Source: RGIG1934 sp045122895 (GTDB taxonomy: Bacteria > Bacillota > Clostridia > Lachnospirales > Lachnospiraceae). From it: a DNA stretch of 44,068 bases. How positions within the stretch are numbered: position 1 is the stretch's first letter; every line of letters begins with the position of its first letter. Shown here in pieces: positions 24,404 to 32,911 of the stretch. A program made the translations under genes and the position numbers. Under the pieces are notes generated by a model. That model was not told the origin of the DNA and did not search any database. It saw only the letters and a program-made list of their open reading frames with translations. Location of the stretch: positions 1 through 44,068 of the forward strand of contig JBGVIE010000028.1 of NCBI GenBank assembly GCA_045122895.1, in the 5' to 3' direction.

Positions 24404-25113
24404 TAAAGGATTATATAAGTCTTGACCTTGAGATGACCGGACTGAATCCTAAGATAGATAAGATTTTGGAGATAGGAGCCGTCAAGGTGGTGGATGGAAA
24501 TATAATAGAAGAATATGACAGGCTTATAAATCCCGGAGTAGGAATTGATGAGAGAATAACAGATATTACAGGAATTGACAGGGAAATGGTAAAAGATTGC
24601 CCTTATATAGAGGATGTTTTGCCTGAATTTATTGATTTTTGTGAAGATTATGTTATTATAGGTCATAACCTTAGTTTCGATTATGCTTTTCTTAAGAAAA
24701 ATGCGGTGAATATAGGGCTTTCGTATGACAAATACGGAATTGACACCCTAAAGATTGCAAGAAGCTGTCTTATGGATTTAGAATCAAAGAGCCTTGAAAA
24801 TTTGTGCAGGCATTTTGGAATAGAAGACAAAAATCATCACAGGGCACTTAATGATGCGTATGTTACACATAAGTTTTACAGGCTTATGTGTGAGGAAAAA
24901 TATGTAAATAACGAGAAGGTTTTCCAGCCGGTTAAGCTTGAATATAAGGTTAAGAAGGATAGCCCTGCCACTCCCCGACAAATAAAGAACTTGAATGATT
25001 TGATAAAATATCATAAAATAATAGACGATATCGACATTTCAAGGCTTTCGAGAAGTGAGGCATCAAGGTATACAGACAAGATTTTGTCGCAGTATGGAAG
25101 GGTTAAGAAGTAA
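24400..25113 (+). CDS. 3'-5' exonuclease, DnaQ-like DEDDh type
   Basis: 237 residues. ExoI motif SLDLEMTGL (Asp9, Glu11), ExoII IGHNLSFDYAFL and ExoIII HHRALNDA give a full DEDDh active site within residues 1-175. A C-terminal domain of about 45 residues follows (ATPRQIKNLNDLIKYHK ... LSRSEASRYTDKIL), with a Ser-Arg-Ser-Glu-Ala-Ser pattern often seen after exonuclease domains in related bacteria. It probably trims DNA 3' ends in repair; it is not the PolC proofreading domain. The end overlaps the convergent minus-strand gene by 11 bases. Confidence 0.9.
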   Translation: MIKDYISLDLEMTGLNPKIDKILEIGAVKVVDGNIIEEYDRLINPGVGIDERITDITGIDREMVKDCPYIEDVLPEFIDFCEDYVIIGHNLSFDYAFLKKNAVNIGLSYDKYGIDTLKIARSCLMDLESKSLENLCRHFGIEDKNHHRALNDAYVTHKFYRLMCEEKYVNNEKVFQPVKLEYKVKKDSPATPRQIKNLNDLIKYHKIIDDIDISRLSRSEASRYTDKILSQYGRVKK

Positions 25114-25720
25114 GGTCTGTAAGGTTTTTAATAATAGAATCCTTCATAAGTGAATCGAGCAAAGAGGCTGTACTTATTAAATCCTTAATCTTTTCGCTGT
25201 TGCCGGTTGATAGATATATATCGGCAAGGGCAAGGTAAGTGCTGCTGATATCACTTTTTGAGTTTACTGCAAATTCAAGAACCTTTGCGGCTTGGGCTAA
25301 ATCACCTTCTTCTTTTAGAAGAGTACCAAGTGATGATAAGACCTGGCACATTGAAGTGAAATTGTCATCACATTCAGTGACATAGTTTAGATTAGCAGGA
25401 CCGTAGAGTTCTTTAATATCTGTGCTTGTCTTGCCGGTGAGATTTAAAATTTTTTTATTCTTAAGCTCACGAAGGGAGGCAAGGTGTTTGATAACATCTT
25501 CGTTTGAAGAATTGATATTTAATATTGAGTCGGGAATAGTTATGTACTCGGAATCGTCAATGCGCTTACGACGGACATTGTTTGAAGTCTGTTCACGATT
25601 CCAGAAATCATCCTGATTTTTTCGGTCGTTACGTGTGCTTTTATGCATCTCATAAGAGGACCACACGATGAAAATAATAAAAATAGTAAATAGTGGGAAA
25701 TGTGAAAGTATTTGTAACAT
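25103..25720 (-). CDS. Single-span protein with helical repeats, unknown function
   Basis: 205 residues read leftward. One N-terminal membrane segment (about 3-22) is followed by a charged linker and a helical C-terminal half (about 110-200) with the pattern LLKEEGDLAQAAKVLEFAV and YLALADIYLSTGNSEKIKDL, resembling tetratricopeptide repeats. It would be anchored in the membrane with the repeats in the cytoplasm. An AAAGGA site lies before the start. Its 3' end overlaps the exonuclease gene, tail to tail. No family name can be given. Confidence 0.72.
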   Translation of the reverse strand: MLQILSHFPLFTIFIIFIVWSSYEMHKSTRNDRKNQDDFWNREQTSNNVRRKRIDDSEYITIPDSILNINSSNEDVIKHLASLRELKNKKILNLTGKTSTDIKELYGPANLNYVTECDDNFTSMCQVLSSLGTLLKEEGDLAQAAKVLEFAVNSKSDISSTYLALADIYLSTGNSEKIKDLISTASLLDSLMKDSIIKNLTDLTS

Positions 25721-25763
25721 ATATATCCTTTCCGTCCCCCCTTTTTAAGAATGGAGGAACATT

Positions 25764-25868
25764 ATGATTAATTTTAACAATAAAAAAACAAAAAGAATAT
25801 TCTCTGCAATTTTAGCGGGAATATTAGTAGCAGCTATGGTATTATCATTAGCAGTACAGTATGTATAG
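25764..25868 (+). CDS. 34-residue membrane peptide
   Basis: A short frame with an excellent GGAGG site at 25753-25757, 6 bases before ATG. The peptide starts MINFNNKKTKRIFSA, then a single hydrophobic helix (about residues 14-33) rich in Ala, Leu, Ile and Val, ending QYV. The basic start and one helix predict an N-in membrane peptide. It lies between the divergent helical-repeat gene and the VanW-family gene. Similar tiny proteins with NKK-x-x-K-I starts occur in related bacteria as I recall. Function unknown. Confidence 0.65.
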   Translation: MINFNNKKTKRIFSAILAGILVAAMVLSLAVQYV

Positions 25869-25916
25869 TAACATACACAAATAGAAAATGAAAGGGCAGA
25901 CAAGGTTTAATTAATT

Positions 25917-27434
25917 ATGAAGAAGTTTGGATTACTTTGTTTTTCAATGTTAGCTGCAGCTTTAATTGCAGCACCAGCTAATAAAGATGTATATGCCGAA
26001 GAGAAGACAGATTCAAAAGCAGCAGAAGGCATTTATTTAGGTGATATTTCTGTTGGCGGAATGACTAGTGACGACATCAAAAAAGAAGTTGAAAAGTACA
26101 TTAGTGGATTTACCTCAAAAACAATTACACTCACAATGGATGACAATAAGTATGACCTTACAGCGGGAGCATTGGGATACGGATGGGGAAACAAAAAAGT
26201 AGTCGAAGAGATTTTGGATTATGGGAACAGAGGAAATGTAATTGAGAGATACAAAGCCAGAGAAGATATAAAGAAGGAAAATGTTACATATCCAATCGAA
26301 GTGACAGTAAATAAAAAAGTGCTGAAAAAAGCAATCGAAGAGAATATGGCACAGTTCAATATTCCACATACAAATGCAGGTCTCATTAAAAATGGAGATG
26401 TATTTGAGGTTACAGAGAGCAAGATTGGAAGAGTAATTGACCTTAAGACCTCTATGAATGAGATAGATGAATATCTAATTGAGGAGTGGGATGGAAACAA
26501 TTCGTCATTCGCTCTTACAGTTGTAGATGATCAACCAACGGTATCAGCAGATGCGTGTAGAGAAGTGAAGGATGTAATAGGATCATTTTCTACTACATTC
26601 GGGGTATCAGGCAACTATAACAGAAATATGAATATGAAAAATGGAATTGACCACATCAATGGCAATGTCATATATCCTGGAGAAACATTCTCAGTAAATT
26701 CAGTTCTTGAGCCATGGACAGAGAGTAATGGCTGGTACAGTGCGGGAACATATGTCAATGGACGTGTTGAGAACAGTCTTGGTGGTGGTATCTGTCAGGT
26801 ATCCACTACACTTTATAATGCGGTGCTTAGAGCAGAGCTCGAGGTTACAGAGAGAGCACCACATTCCATGAATGTAGGATATGTCGATTTGGCAGCAGAT
26901 GCGGCACTTGCAGGAACCTGGAAGGATTTAAAGGTAACAAATAATACTGATGTTCCGGTATATATAGAAGGTATATATGATCCTAAAGGAAAGCTTACAT
27001 TTAACCTCTATGGCAAGGAGACAAGAGATCCTGGAAGAGAGCTAAAGTTTGTAAGTGAGACCATAAGCACTAATTACCCAAGTGAGGTAAGAAAAGAAGA
27101 TCCTTCTAAGCCGGTTGGCTACAGAGCTGTAACAGTTCAGGGACATATTGGATATGTTGCAAAGCTCTGGAAAGAAATATATGAGAATGGAAAGCTTGTT
27201 GACAAACAGCTTGTAAATACAAGTACATATCAGTCTTCTCCAATCTATGTTACTTATGGTACAGGTGGTGAGGAAAAACCAGAGGAGAGTACTGATGAGA
27301 AACCGGATAAAAAACCGGAATCAGAAGAGACAACCAAGAAAAAGAAAGAAGAGCAGACAACAACGAAAAAGAAGAAGGCAGAACAGGAACCAGCTACAGA
27401 AGCTACTACGAAGAAGACACAGGAAGAGGAATAG
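25917..27434 (+). CDS. VanW family envelope protein with peptidoglycan-binding domain
   Basis: 505 residues. Signal peptide to about residue 27 (cleavage near VYAEE). A YoaR-type putative peptidoglycan-binding domain covers ~35-200; the VanW domain ~210-350 has SVNSVLEPWTESNGW, GGGICQVSTTLYNAVLRA and ERAPHSMNVGYV. A beta domain (G5-like, VQGHIGYVAKLWKEIYENGK) follows at ~390-440. The last 55 residues are a low-complexity tail of Lys, Glu and Thr repeats. VanW occurs in some vancomycin resistance clusters, but most members, like this, are unlinked to resistance; a role at the cell wall is inferred. The next gene starts after 2 bases. Confidence 0.9.
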   Translation: MKKFGLLCFSMLAAALIAAPANKDVYAEEKTDSKAAEGIYLGDISVGGMTSDDIKKEVEKYISGFTSKTITLTMDDNKYDLTAGALGYGWGNKKVVEEILDYGNRGNVIERYKAREDIKKENVTYPIEVTVNKKVLKKAIEENMAQFNIPHTNAGLIKNGDVFEVTESKIGRVIDLKTSMNEIDEYLIEEWDGNNSSFALTVVDDQPTVSADACREVKDVIGSFSTTFGVSGNYNRNMNMKNGIDHINGNVIYPGETFSVNSVLEPWTESNGWYSAGTYVNGRVENSLGGGICQVSTTLYNAVLRAELEVTERAPHSMNVGYVDLAADAALAGTWKDLKVTNNTDVPVYIEGIYDPKGKLTFNLYGKETRDPGRELKFVSETISTNYPSEVRKEDPSKPVGYRAVTVQGHIGYVAKLWKEIYENGKLVDKQLVNTSTYQSSPIYVTYGTGGEEKPEESTDEKPDKKPESEETTKKKKEEQTTTKKKKAEQEPATEATTKKTQEEE

Positions 27435-27436
27435 GA

Positions 27437-28423
27437 ATGAAAATTGGAAAGATATCTGAGCCGATGTTAAAGCGCTCAGTACTTAAAAGAATTTCATATA
27501 AGAATCCTGATATATTTGCGGGAGCAGGTCTTTCAAGGGACTTTACTTCCATGCAAACAGATGATGACAGTCAGATTATTTTATCCACAGATACAGTTAC
27601 CTGTGGATTTTCTGACATTGCATACTATGGCATAACCAAAACAGCGAATAATATAGCTGTATCAGGGGGAAAGATAAAAGGTGTTCTTGTATCTGTTACT
27701 ATGCCAAAGAACGCTATGGAATCAGAGCTTAATGAGCTTATGAGGCAGATATCTTTTGAATGCAAAAAGAGAAAAATCGAAATAATTGGAGGACACACCG
27801 AGGCGGTGAACTTTGTTAACCGATTTGTAGTTACCTTCACAGGTGTGGGTGTCAGACCGAAGAATCTTGACATATCAGTAACAAACATAAAGCCGGATAT
27901 GGATATTGTAATGTCTAAAGATATAGCTTTGGAGGGAACGGTATTACTTGCAAATGAGAGAGAGGAAGAACTTTTAAAGAGGTTTACCGGGTCATTTATA
28001 GATAAAGCAAAGGATATGAAAGTGTGTCTTGAAATAGAGAGCGAGGCTGCAGTCGCGGTTAACTGCGGTGTGCAGGCCATGCATGATGCGAGCAGAGGTG
28101 GTATTTTTGGAGCATTATGGGAGATGGCAGCCTCCGCAGATGTAGGTCTTTTAGTCTATCTTGATAAGGTAAATGTAAGACAGGAGACAATAGAGATTAC
28201 AGAGCAGTTAGAAGTAAATCCCTACACCCTGGTTTCGGGAGGAGCACTGCTTATGGTCACAAACGACGGAAGTGCACTAAAGGAAGCTCTTTTGCAGGAG
28301 GGAATTAAGGCTGAGGTGATTGGAAAAACCACAGCATCCAAGGACAGGGTAATAGTAAAAGGCGAGGATAGAAGATTTCTTGAGCCGCCAAAAGGTGACG
28401 GGATAGTAATTTTATCAGAATAA
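27437..28423 (+). CDS. AIR synthase-related protein (HypE/PurM-like)
   Basis: 328 residues with the PurM/HypE two-domain fold: an N-terminal domain with STDTVTCGFSDIAYYGITKTANNIAVSGG (ATP-type Asp loop) and a C-terminal domain with HDASRGGIFGALWEMAASADVGL. It lacks the C-terminal Pro-Arg-Ile-Cys tail that marks true hydrogenase factor HypE, ending in VILSE, so it is not HypE. Its reaction is unknown; the family makes aminated or phosphorylated small molecules with ATP. The start overlaps closely with the VanW gene (2-base gap) and the Lrp-type regulator follows. Confidence 0.8.
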   Translation: MKIGKISEPMLKRSVLKRISYKNPDIFAGAGLSRDFTSMQTDDDSQIILSTDTVTCGFSDIAYYGITKTANNIAVSGGKIKGVLVSVTMPKNAMESELNELMRQISFECKKRKIEIIGGHTEAVNFVNRFVVTFTGVGVRPKNLDISVTNIKPDMDIVMSKDIALEGTVLLANEREEELLKRFTGSFIDKAKDMKVCLEIESEAAVAVNCGVQAMHDASRGGIFGALWEMAASADVGLLVYLDKVNVRQETIEITEQLEVNPYTLVSGGALLMVTNDGSALKEALLQEGIKAEVIGKTTASKDRVIVKGEDRRFLEPPKGDGIVILSE

Positions 28424-28441
28424 GAAAGGTTGATTTTCATT

Positions 28442-28924
28442 ATGAGAGAGGAAATATTAAGTATAATAGAGAAAAATGCCAGAATAGATTTGCATGATCT
28501 TGCAGTGTTACTTGGCGAGGAAGAAACAGCGGTAGCCAATGAAATCGCAGATATGGAAAAAGAAAATATTATTTGCGGATATCACACACTTATTAACTGG
28601 GACAGAACATCGAAGGATCCGGTAATTGCGCTTATTGAGGTTACGGTAACTCCTCAAAGAGGGCTAGGCTTTGATAAACTGGCAGAGAGAATATATAATT
28701 TCAGCGAAGTACGAGCTGTATATCTTATGAGTGGTGGTTTTGATTTTACTGTAATAATTGAGGGACAGAATATGAGAGAGGTTGCAAGATTTGTATCTGA
28801 AAAGCTTGCACCAATGGAAGAAGTAAGGTCAACAGCGACACACTTTGTACTCAAGAAATACAAAGATCATGGAACAATTTTGGTAGAGAAACACAAAGAC
28901 GAAAGGATATTGGTGACACCGTAA
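28442..28924 (+). CDS. Lrp/AsnC family transcriptional regulator
   Basis: 160 residues. Residues 1-55 form a winged helix (MREEILSIIEKNARIDLHDLAVLL), and 65-140 the RAM/ACT-like effector domain (PVIALIEVTV, VRAVYLMSGGFDFTVIIEGQ). Such regulators sense amino acids. ATG 28442 is preferred; the in-frame TTG at 28430 is directly behind the AAAGG and cannot use it. Its stop overlaps the aminotransferase start (TAATG), so it probably controls, and is cotranslated with, that gene. Confidence 0.9.
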   Translation: MREEILSIIEKNARIDLHDLAVLLGEEETAVANEIADMEKENIICGYHTLINWDRTSKDPVIALIEVTVTPQRGLGFDKLAERIYNFSEVRAVYLMSGGFDFTVIIEGQNMREVARFVSEKLAPMEEVRSTATHFVLKKYKDHGTILVEKHKDERILVTP

Positions 28925-30096
28925 TGAGAAATCCGTTATCAAAGGCAGTAGTAGAGATACAGCCATCAGGAATAAGAAAATTTTTTGATATAGTAAGTGA
29001 GATGGAGGATGCAATTTCCCTAGGTGTGGGTGAACCTGATTTTGACACACCATGGCATATAAGAGAAGAAGGAATTTATTCTCTTGAGAAGGGCAGAACA
29101 TTCTATACATCCAATGCAGGTCTTAAAGAATTAAAAATAGAGATATGTAATTATTTAAAGAGAAGACAGGGATTAGAGTACGATTACAACAAAGAGACAA
29201 TAGTAACAGTAGGTGGCAGTGAAGCCATCGATATAGCAATTAGAGCTATGATTGATCCTGGGGATGAAGTATTAGTTCCACAGCCGAGTTATGTATCATA
29301 TGTACCTTGTGTGAGTCTTGCCTATGGTAAGCCTGTAATTATTGAGCTTAAGGAAGAAAATGAATTCAGACTTACAAAGGAAGAATTGCTTGAGAAAATA
29401 ACAGACAAGACAAAGATATTAATCCTTCCATTCCCTAACAACCCAACAGGGGCAATTATGGAGAAGAAGGATCTTGAAGAGATTGCACAGGTTTGTATTG
29501 AAAAAGATATTTTCGTAATATCAGATGAGATATATTCTGAGCTTACATACAAGGAAGATCATGTATCAATAGCCAGCATCCCTGGTATGAGAGAGAGAAC
29601 TATTGTGATAAACGGTTTTTCAAAAGCATATGCTATGACAGGCTGGAGACTTGGATATGCATGCGGACCGGAAGTAATCTTAAAGCAGATGACAAAGATA
29701 CATCAGTTTGCCATCATGTGTGCTCCGACAAACAGCCAGTATGCAGCAGTTGAAGCACTTAAGAATGGTGATAAGGATGTTGAGATGATGTGTGAATCCT
29801 ACAATCAGAGAAGAAGATATCTTCTTAATGCCTTTAGGGAGATGGGACTTGACTGTTTCGAACCATATGGTGCGTTTTATATATTCCCAAGCATAAAGAA
29901 GTTCAGTATGACTTCAGACGAATTTGCCACAAGACTTCTCAAGGAAGAGAAAGTGGCAGTAGTTCCGGGAACCGCATTTGGCGACTGTGGTGAAGGGTTC
30001 CTTCGTATATCTTACGCTTACTCCCTTGAGAATCTGAAGATTGCAATGGATAGAATCGGCAATTTCATAAAGAGACTTGAAGAAGAAAATAAATAA
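28924..30096 (+). CDS. PLP-dependent aminotransferase, class I/II
   Basis: 390 residues. The fold type I pattern is complete: ISLGVGEPDFDTP, FTFPNNPTG-type LPFPNNPTGAIM, ISDEIYSEL and the PLP Lys234 in GFSKAYAMTGWRLGY, with Arg in FLRISYAYS binding the substrate carboxylate. It resembles the aspartate/aromatic aminotransferases of the AspC/PatA group; the exact amino donor is not decided. Coupled to the Lrp-type regulator by a 1-base overlap, in the series AIR-synthase-like, Lrp, aminotransferase, trmL. Confidence 0.92.
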   Translation: MRNPLSKAVVEIQPSGIRKFFDIVSEMEDAISLGVGEPDFDTPWHIREEGIYSLEKGRTFYTSNAGLKELKIEICNYLKRRQGLEYDYNKETIVTVGGSEAIDIAIRAMIDPGDEVLVPQPSYVSYVPCVSLAYGKPVIIELKEENEFRLTKEELLEKITDKTKILILPFPNNPTGAIMEKKDLEEIAQVCIEKDIFVISDEIYSELTYKEDHVSIASIPGMRERTIVINGFSKAYAMTGWRLGYACGPEVILKQMTKIHQFAIMCAPTNSQYAAVEALKNGDKDVEMMCESYNQRRRYLLNAFREMGLDCFEPYGAFYIFPSIKKFSMTSDEFATRLLKEEKVAVVPGTAFGDCGEGFLRISYAYSLENLKIAMDRIGNFIKRLEEENK

Positions 30097-30105
30097 TAAG
30101 AAAGC

Positions 30106-30606
30106 GTGAAAACATTGATTAATATAGTATTATTAGAGCCTGAAATACCTGCAAATACAGGTAACATCGGAAGAACCTGCGTGGCAACCGGTTCAAAGCT
30201 GCATCTGATTGAGCCACTTGGATTTGATATTGATGAGAAATCTGTAAAAAGAGCAGGACTTGATTACTGGCAGCACCTTGATGTGACAGTATACAAGGAT
30301 TTTGAAGATTTTCTTAAAAAAAATAAAGGTGCCAGGATTTTTATGGCAACGACAAAAGCCAGACAGACATATGCAGATGTAAAGTATGAAGAAGACTGTT
30401 ACATAATGTTTGGAAAAGAAAGTGCAGGTATTCCGGAGGAAATCCTGCTTGACTACAAGGATACATCCATAAGAATTCCTATGCTTGAGAATATAAGGTC
30501 CTTAAATCTGTCTAATTCAGTAGCTATTGTGGCGTATGAGGCGCTCAGACAGCTTGACTTTAAGAATTTTCAGTTAGAGGGTAAGTTGCACAGGCATACA
30601 TGGTAG
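30106..30606 (+). CDS. trmL: tRNA (cytidine/uridine-34-2'-O)-methyltransferase
   Basis: 166 residues, SPOUT fold. Motifs EPEIPANTGNIGRTCVATG, KRAGLDYW, FGKESAGIPEE and IPMLENIRSLNLSNSVAIVAYE match TrmL. It methylates the wobble ribose of tRNA-Leu in E. coli; the leucine tRNA with TAA anticodon at 11211 is a plausible substrate here. GTG start at 30106 or TTG at 30115; the second has better spacing from the purine-rich AAGAAAG. Confidence 0.93.
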   Translation: MKTLINIVLLEPEIPANTGNIGRTCVATGSKLHLIEPLGFDIDEKSVKRAGLDYWQHLDVTVYKDFEDFLKKNKGARIFMATTKARQTYADVKYEEDCYIMFGKESAGIPEEILLDYKDTSIRIPMLENIRSLNLSNSVAIVAYEALRQLDFKNFQLEGKLHRHTW

Positions 30607-30614
30607 GAATAGTA

Positions 30615-30648
30615 AAAGCCCCAGCGGATTGCAGAACGCTGGGGCTTT
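30615..30648. terminator. Bidirectional terminator between convergent genes
   Basis: AAAGCCCCAGCG (30615-30626) pairs perfectly with CGCTGGGGCTTT (30637-30648), 10-base loop, with A and T tracts at both ends. It serves trmL (plus) and the ABC-2 permease (minus). Confidence 0.92.
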
Positions 30649-30659
30649 CTTAAAGGGAT

Positions 30660-31814
30660 TTATGCTTTCTTTTTATATTTTGCAGCTATCATACCAAGCA
30701 CGAAGAATGCTCCGGCAAATAACAGCTGAACTACAAATCCGATTACTAGCGTATTGCTGTTTGAATTGCTAAGTGAAGAAAGACTATCATTATTTGAAAG
30801 AATACTTTCAACATCTACATACCACGAAGCCGGGAAGAGACGTCCGAACATAACCACTCCCTTGCCAAGTAGCTCTCTGTCTACAAATACACCACACAGG
30901 AAGCTGGAAGCAAGGCCATATACGTTTGATACCATTCCGACAAACTGTTGTTTTGTCACAAGAGAGGCTACAAGGAATGCGAATCCGAGGCTTACAAGCG
31001 AATGTACAATTACATTTGCGATTCTTACGGCACCTATATCAGTAAACATTTCATTTGAATACACAACCAAAGAATACAGGATGAAGGCACAGCATATAAG
31101 AGCTACATATACAAGTGCAGCAAGTCCAAGCATCAAATTCATTTTCACATTTGAATTACAACTGCACAACATTCTTTTTTTGATTACCGGCTTGTTAAAT
31201 ACAATTAACACCTGTGATATTGTCATAACAATTACAGAGATTAATATATATGGCATAAAAACATAGAAGAAATGGACTTCAGAAAATTCCGGTGAATTTT
31301 TACTTAACATATCCACTTGTACTTCTGTAGAGACAGTTTCATTGGTAGTATTTATTATGTCCTTTTCCGGTAAATCGGTGTTGCATATTGATGCAAATAC
31401 AGATACATATTTGTTGATTAAGCCGTCCAGGAAAACTGAAGCCTGACTGTCAATCTTGTATGTGTCAAGAGTGTCTGTATTTCCTGCTTTTACATTTTGT
31501 TCAAATCCATTAGGAATAATCAACACATAATACACTTCTCTCTGGTAAAGAGAATCTTTTATACTGTTAATATCTTCGTCAATCTCAATAATATTGTTAT
31601 TTTCCTTCAGGTAGTCTGACAAAGCCTTGCTAAGGGATGAGTTGTCATGGTCAAAAATAGCCATATCCACGGAAGAAGCTTCAAATGTCGTCTCACTGCT
31701 TTTTGACTGGCTGGCAACCATCATAGATGTAAGACCAAGAAAAATTCCTGTGTATATGAAGAAGGACATCATATATTTTTTTGACACATTAAAAAATGTT
31801 TTAAAGATCTGCAT
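30660..31814 (-). CDS. ABC-2 type permease (LnrN-like), second permease
   Basis: 384 residues read leftward. One N-terminal membrane segment, a large extracellular domain (about 45-190), then five membrane segments (190-375). This is the ABC-2 (YhaP/LnrM-like) architecture. AGGAGGG precedes the ATG at 31814. Its start overlaps the end of the other permease gene by 14 bases, and gene order ATPase-permease-permease matches LnrLMN, exporter of linearmycin-type polyenes in Bacillus. The exported substrate here is unknown. Confidence 0.85.
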   Translation of the reverse strand: MQIFKTFFNVSKKYMMSFFIYTGIFLGLTSMMVASQSKSSETTFEASSVDMAIFDHDNSSLSKALSDYLKENNNIIEIDEDINSIKDSLYQREVYYVLIIPNGFEQNVKAGNTDTLDTYKIDSQASVFLDGLINKYVSVFASICNTDLPEKDIINTTNETVSTEVQVDMLSKNSPEFSEVHFFYVFMPYILISVIVMTISQVLIVFNKPVIKKRMLCSCNSNVKMNLMLGLAALVYVALICCAFILYSLVVYSNEMFTDIGAVRIANVIVHSLVSLGFAFLVASLVTKQQFVGMVSNVYGLASSFLCGVFVDRELLGKGVVMFGRLFPASWYVDVESILSNNDSLSSLSNSNSNTLVIGFVVQLLFAGAFFVLGMIAAKYKKKA

Positions 31815-32892
31815 AACGTTCCCTCCTAATTATTAAGTAACATACAAATATAAGTATCACTGACATAATACAAAGTGTGCCGATACAGTTTAAAAATTTG
31901 CTGTAATCATCATACACATTAAGACTGTAAAGTGCATTTGTAATCTGTGTAGATGGATTAAGTCGGTTTACAATCGGTGCAACTTTTTCTATATCATATT
32001 TAATTCCGCCAACCATAAGTCCGCTAAGGAAACTTAAGAGCAGTGACCAGACTGTGTTGAGACCTGATTTTATCTCCTGGGAAAGCTTTGGGATTGCTCC
32101 GATAAACATTCCGTTGCAAAGGCCTATAACCGTGCCTATAATGGCAGTTACAGTTATCAGTAATATATCCTTGCCTAAGTTGACTTTAAGGATATAGTTT
32201 AGGTAAATGATGATTATCAGGTCGGATAAAGACATCATTAAAAGTGAGGCAAAAAAATCACCGAGAATCAATGTCATTTTTCCCACAGGTGCCAGTGATT
32301 TTCTGAGTCCCTGTTTTGACAGATTTGCCTTTATATTTTCTATGCATGACTGTCCGGAGAAAGCACTGAACATACATACCATAGCGATAAGGGAATAGTA
32401 GTAATCAGTGAATGGATCAAGGTTATTTGAACCAAACTTCTTCTGTACTACATGATTTTTTATCTGTATACGTTCCCCGGTTTTGACTGCCTGCACATAT
32501 TCGTTCATAACTTCTTTTAAAATTGTCTGGTAAAGACCTTTAGAATTGAATGTAACCCTTGGAATACCATCTTTAAGATAAATTATACCTGTGATTTCAT
32601 CATTTTCTAAAAGAGTGACAGCTTCTTTGCTGTCGTTTGTAACTACATTCAAATATGCATCGTCACCGTTTGTGGCAACAGCCATAAAACCTGCAAAATA
32701 AGTATCTGCTGATTTGTCTTCATATACAACGGCAACATCTATTGTACTGAAGGCTTCTGCTGAAGTCATAATATTGCTAAAGGCAGCATAAAAACATGAG
32801 CCAAGTGCAATGGGAAAAATAAGGATCCAAAAGACTTCTTCTTTTGAATGTAGTATTGTCTTTAGTCTGTATTTAAAAATATGCCAAAACAT
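31801..32892 (-). CDS. ABC-2 type permease (LnrM-like), first permease
   Basis: 363 residues, same layout as the following permease (N-terminal span, extracellular domain, then five to six spans from about residue 165), so the two are likely to form a heterodimer. ATG at 32892 has a GGAGG site; the frame extends upstream to 32955, overlapping the ATPase gene, but the internal ATG has the ribosome signal. Located 19 bases after the ATPase stop, in the same transcript. Equals LnrM by position. Confidence 0.85.
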   Translation of the reverse strand: MFWHIFKYRLKTILHSKEEVFWILIFPIALGSCFYAAFSNIMTSAEAFSTIDVAVVYEDKSADTYFAGFMAVATNGDDAYLNVVTNDSKEAVTLLENDEITGIIYLKDGIPRVTFNSKGLYQTILKEVMNEYVQAVKTGERIQIKNHVVQKKFGSNNLDPFTDYYYSLIAMVCMFSAFSGQSCIENIKANLSKQGLRKSLAPVGKMTLILGDFFASLLMMSLSDLIIIIYLNYILKVNLGKDILLITVTAIIGTVIGLCNGMFIGAIPKLSQEIKSGLNTVWSLLLSFLSGLMVGGIKYDIEKVAPIVNRLNPSTQITNALYSLNVYDDYSKFLNCIGTLCIMSVILIFVCYLIIRRERYADL

Positions 32893-32911
32893 ATAAATCC
32901 TCCATTCCGTT

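Noticed and set aside
27247..27459. Arg/Lys-rich frame over the end of the VanW-family gene
   Set aside because: It is the shifted reading of the low-complexity Lys/Glu/Thr tail.
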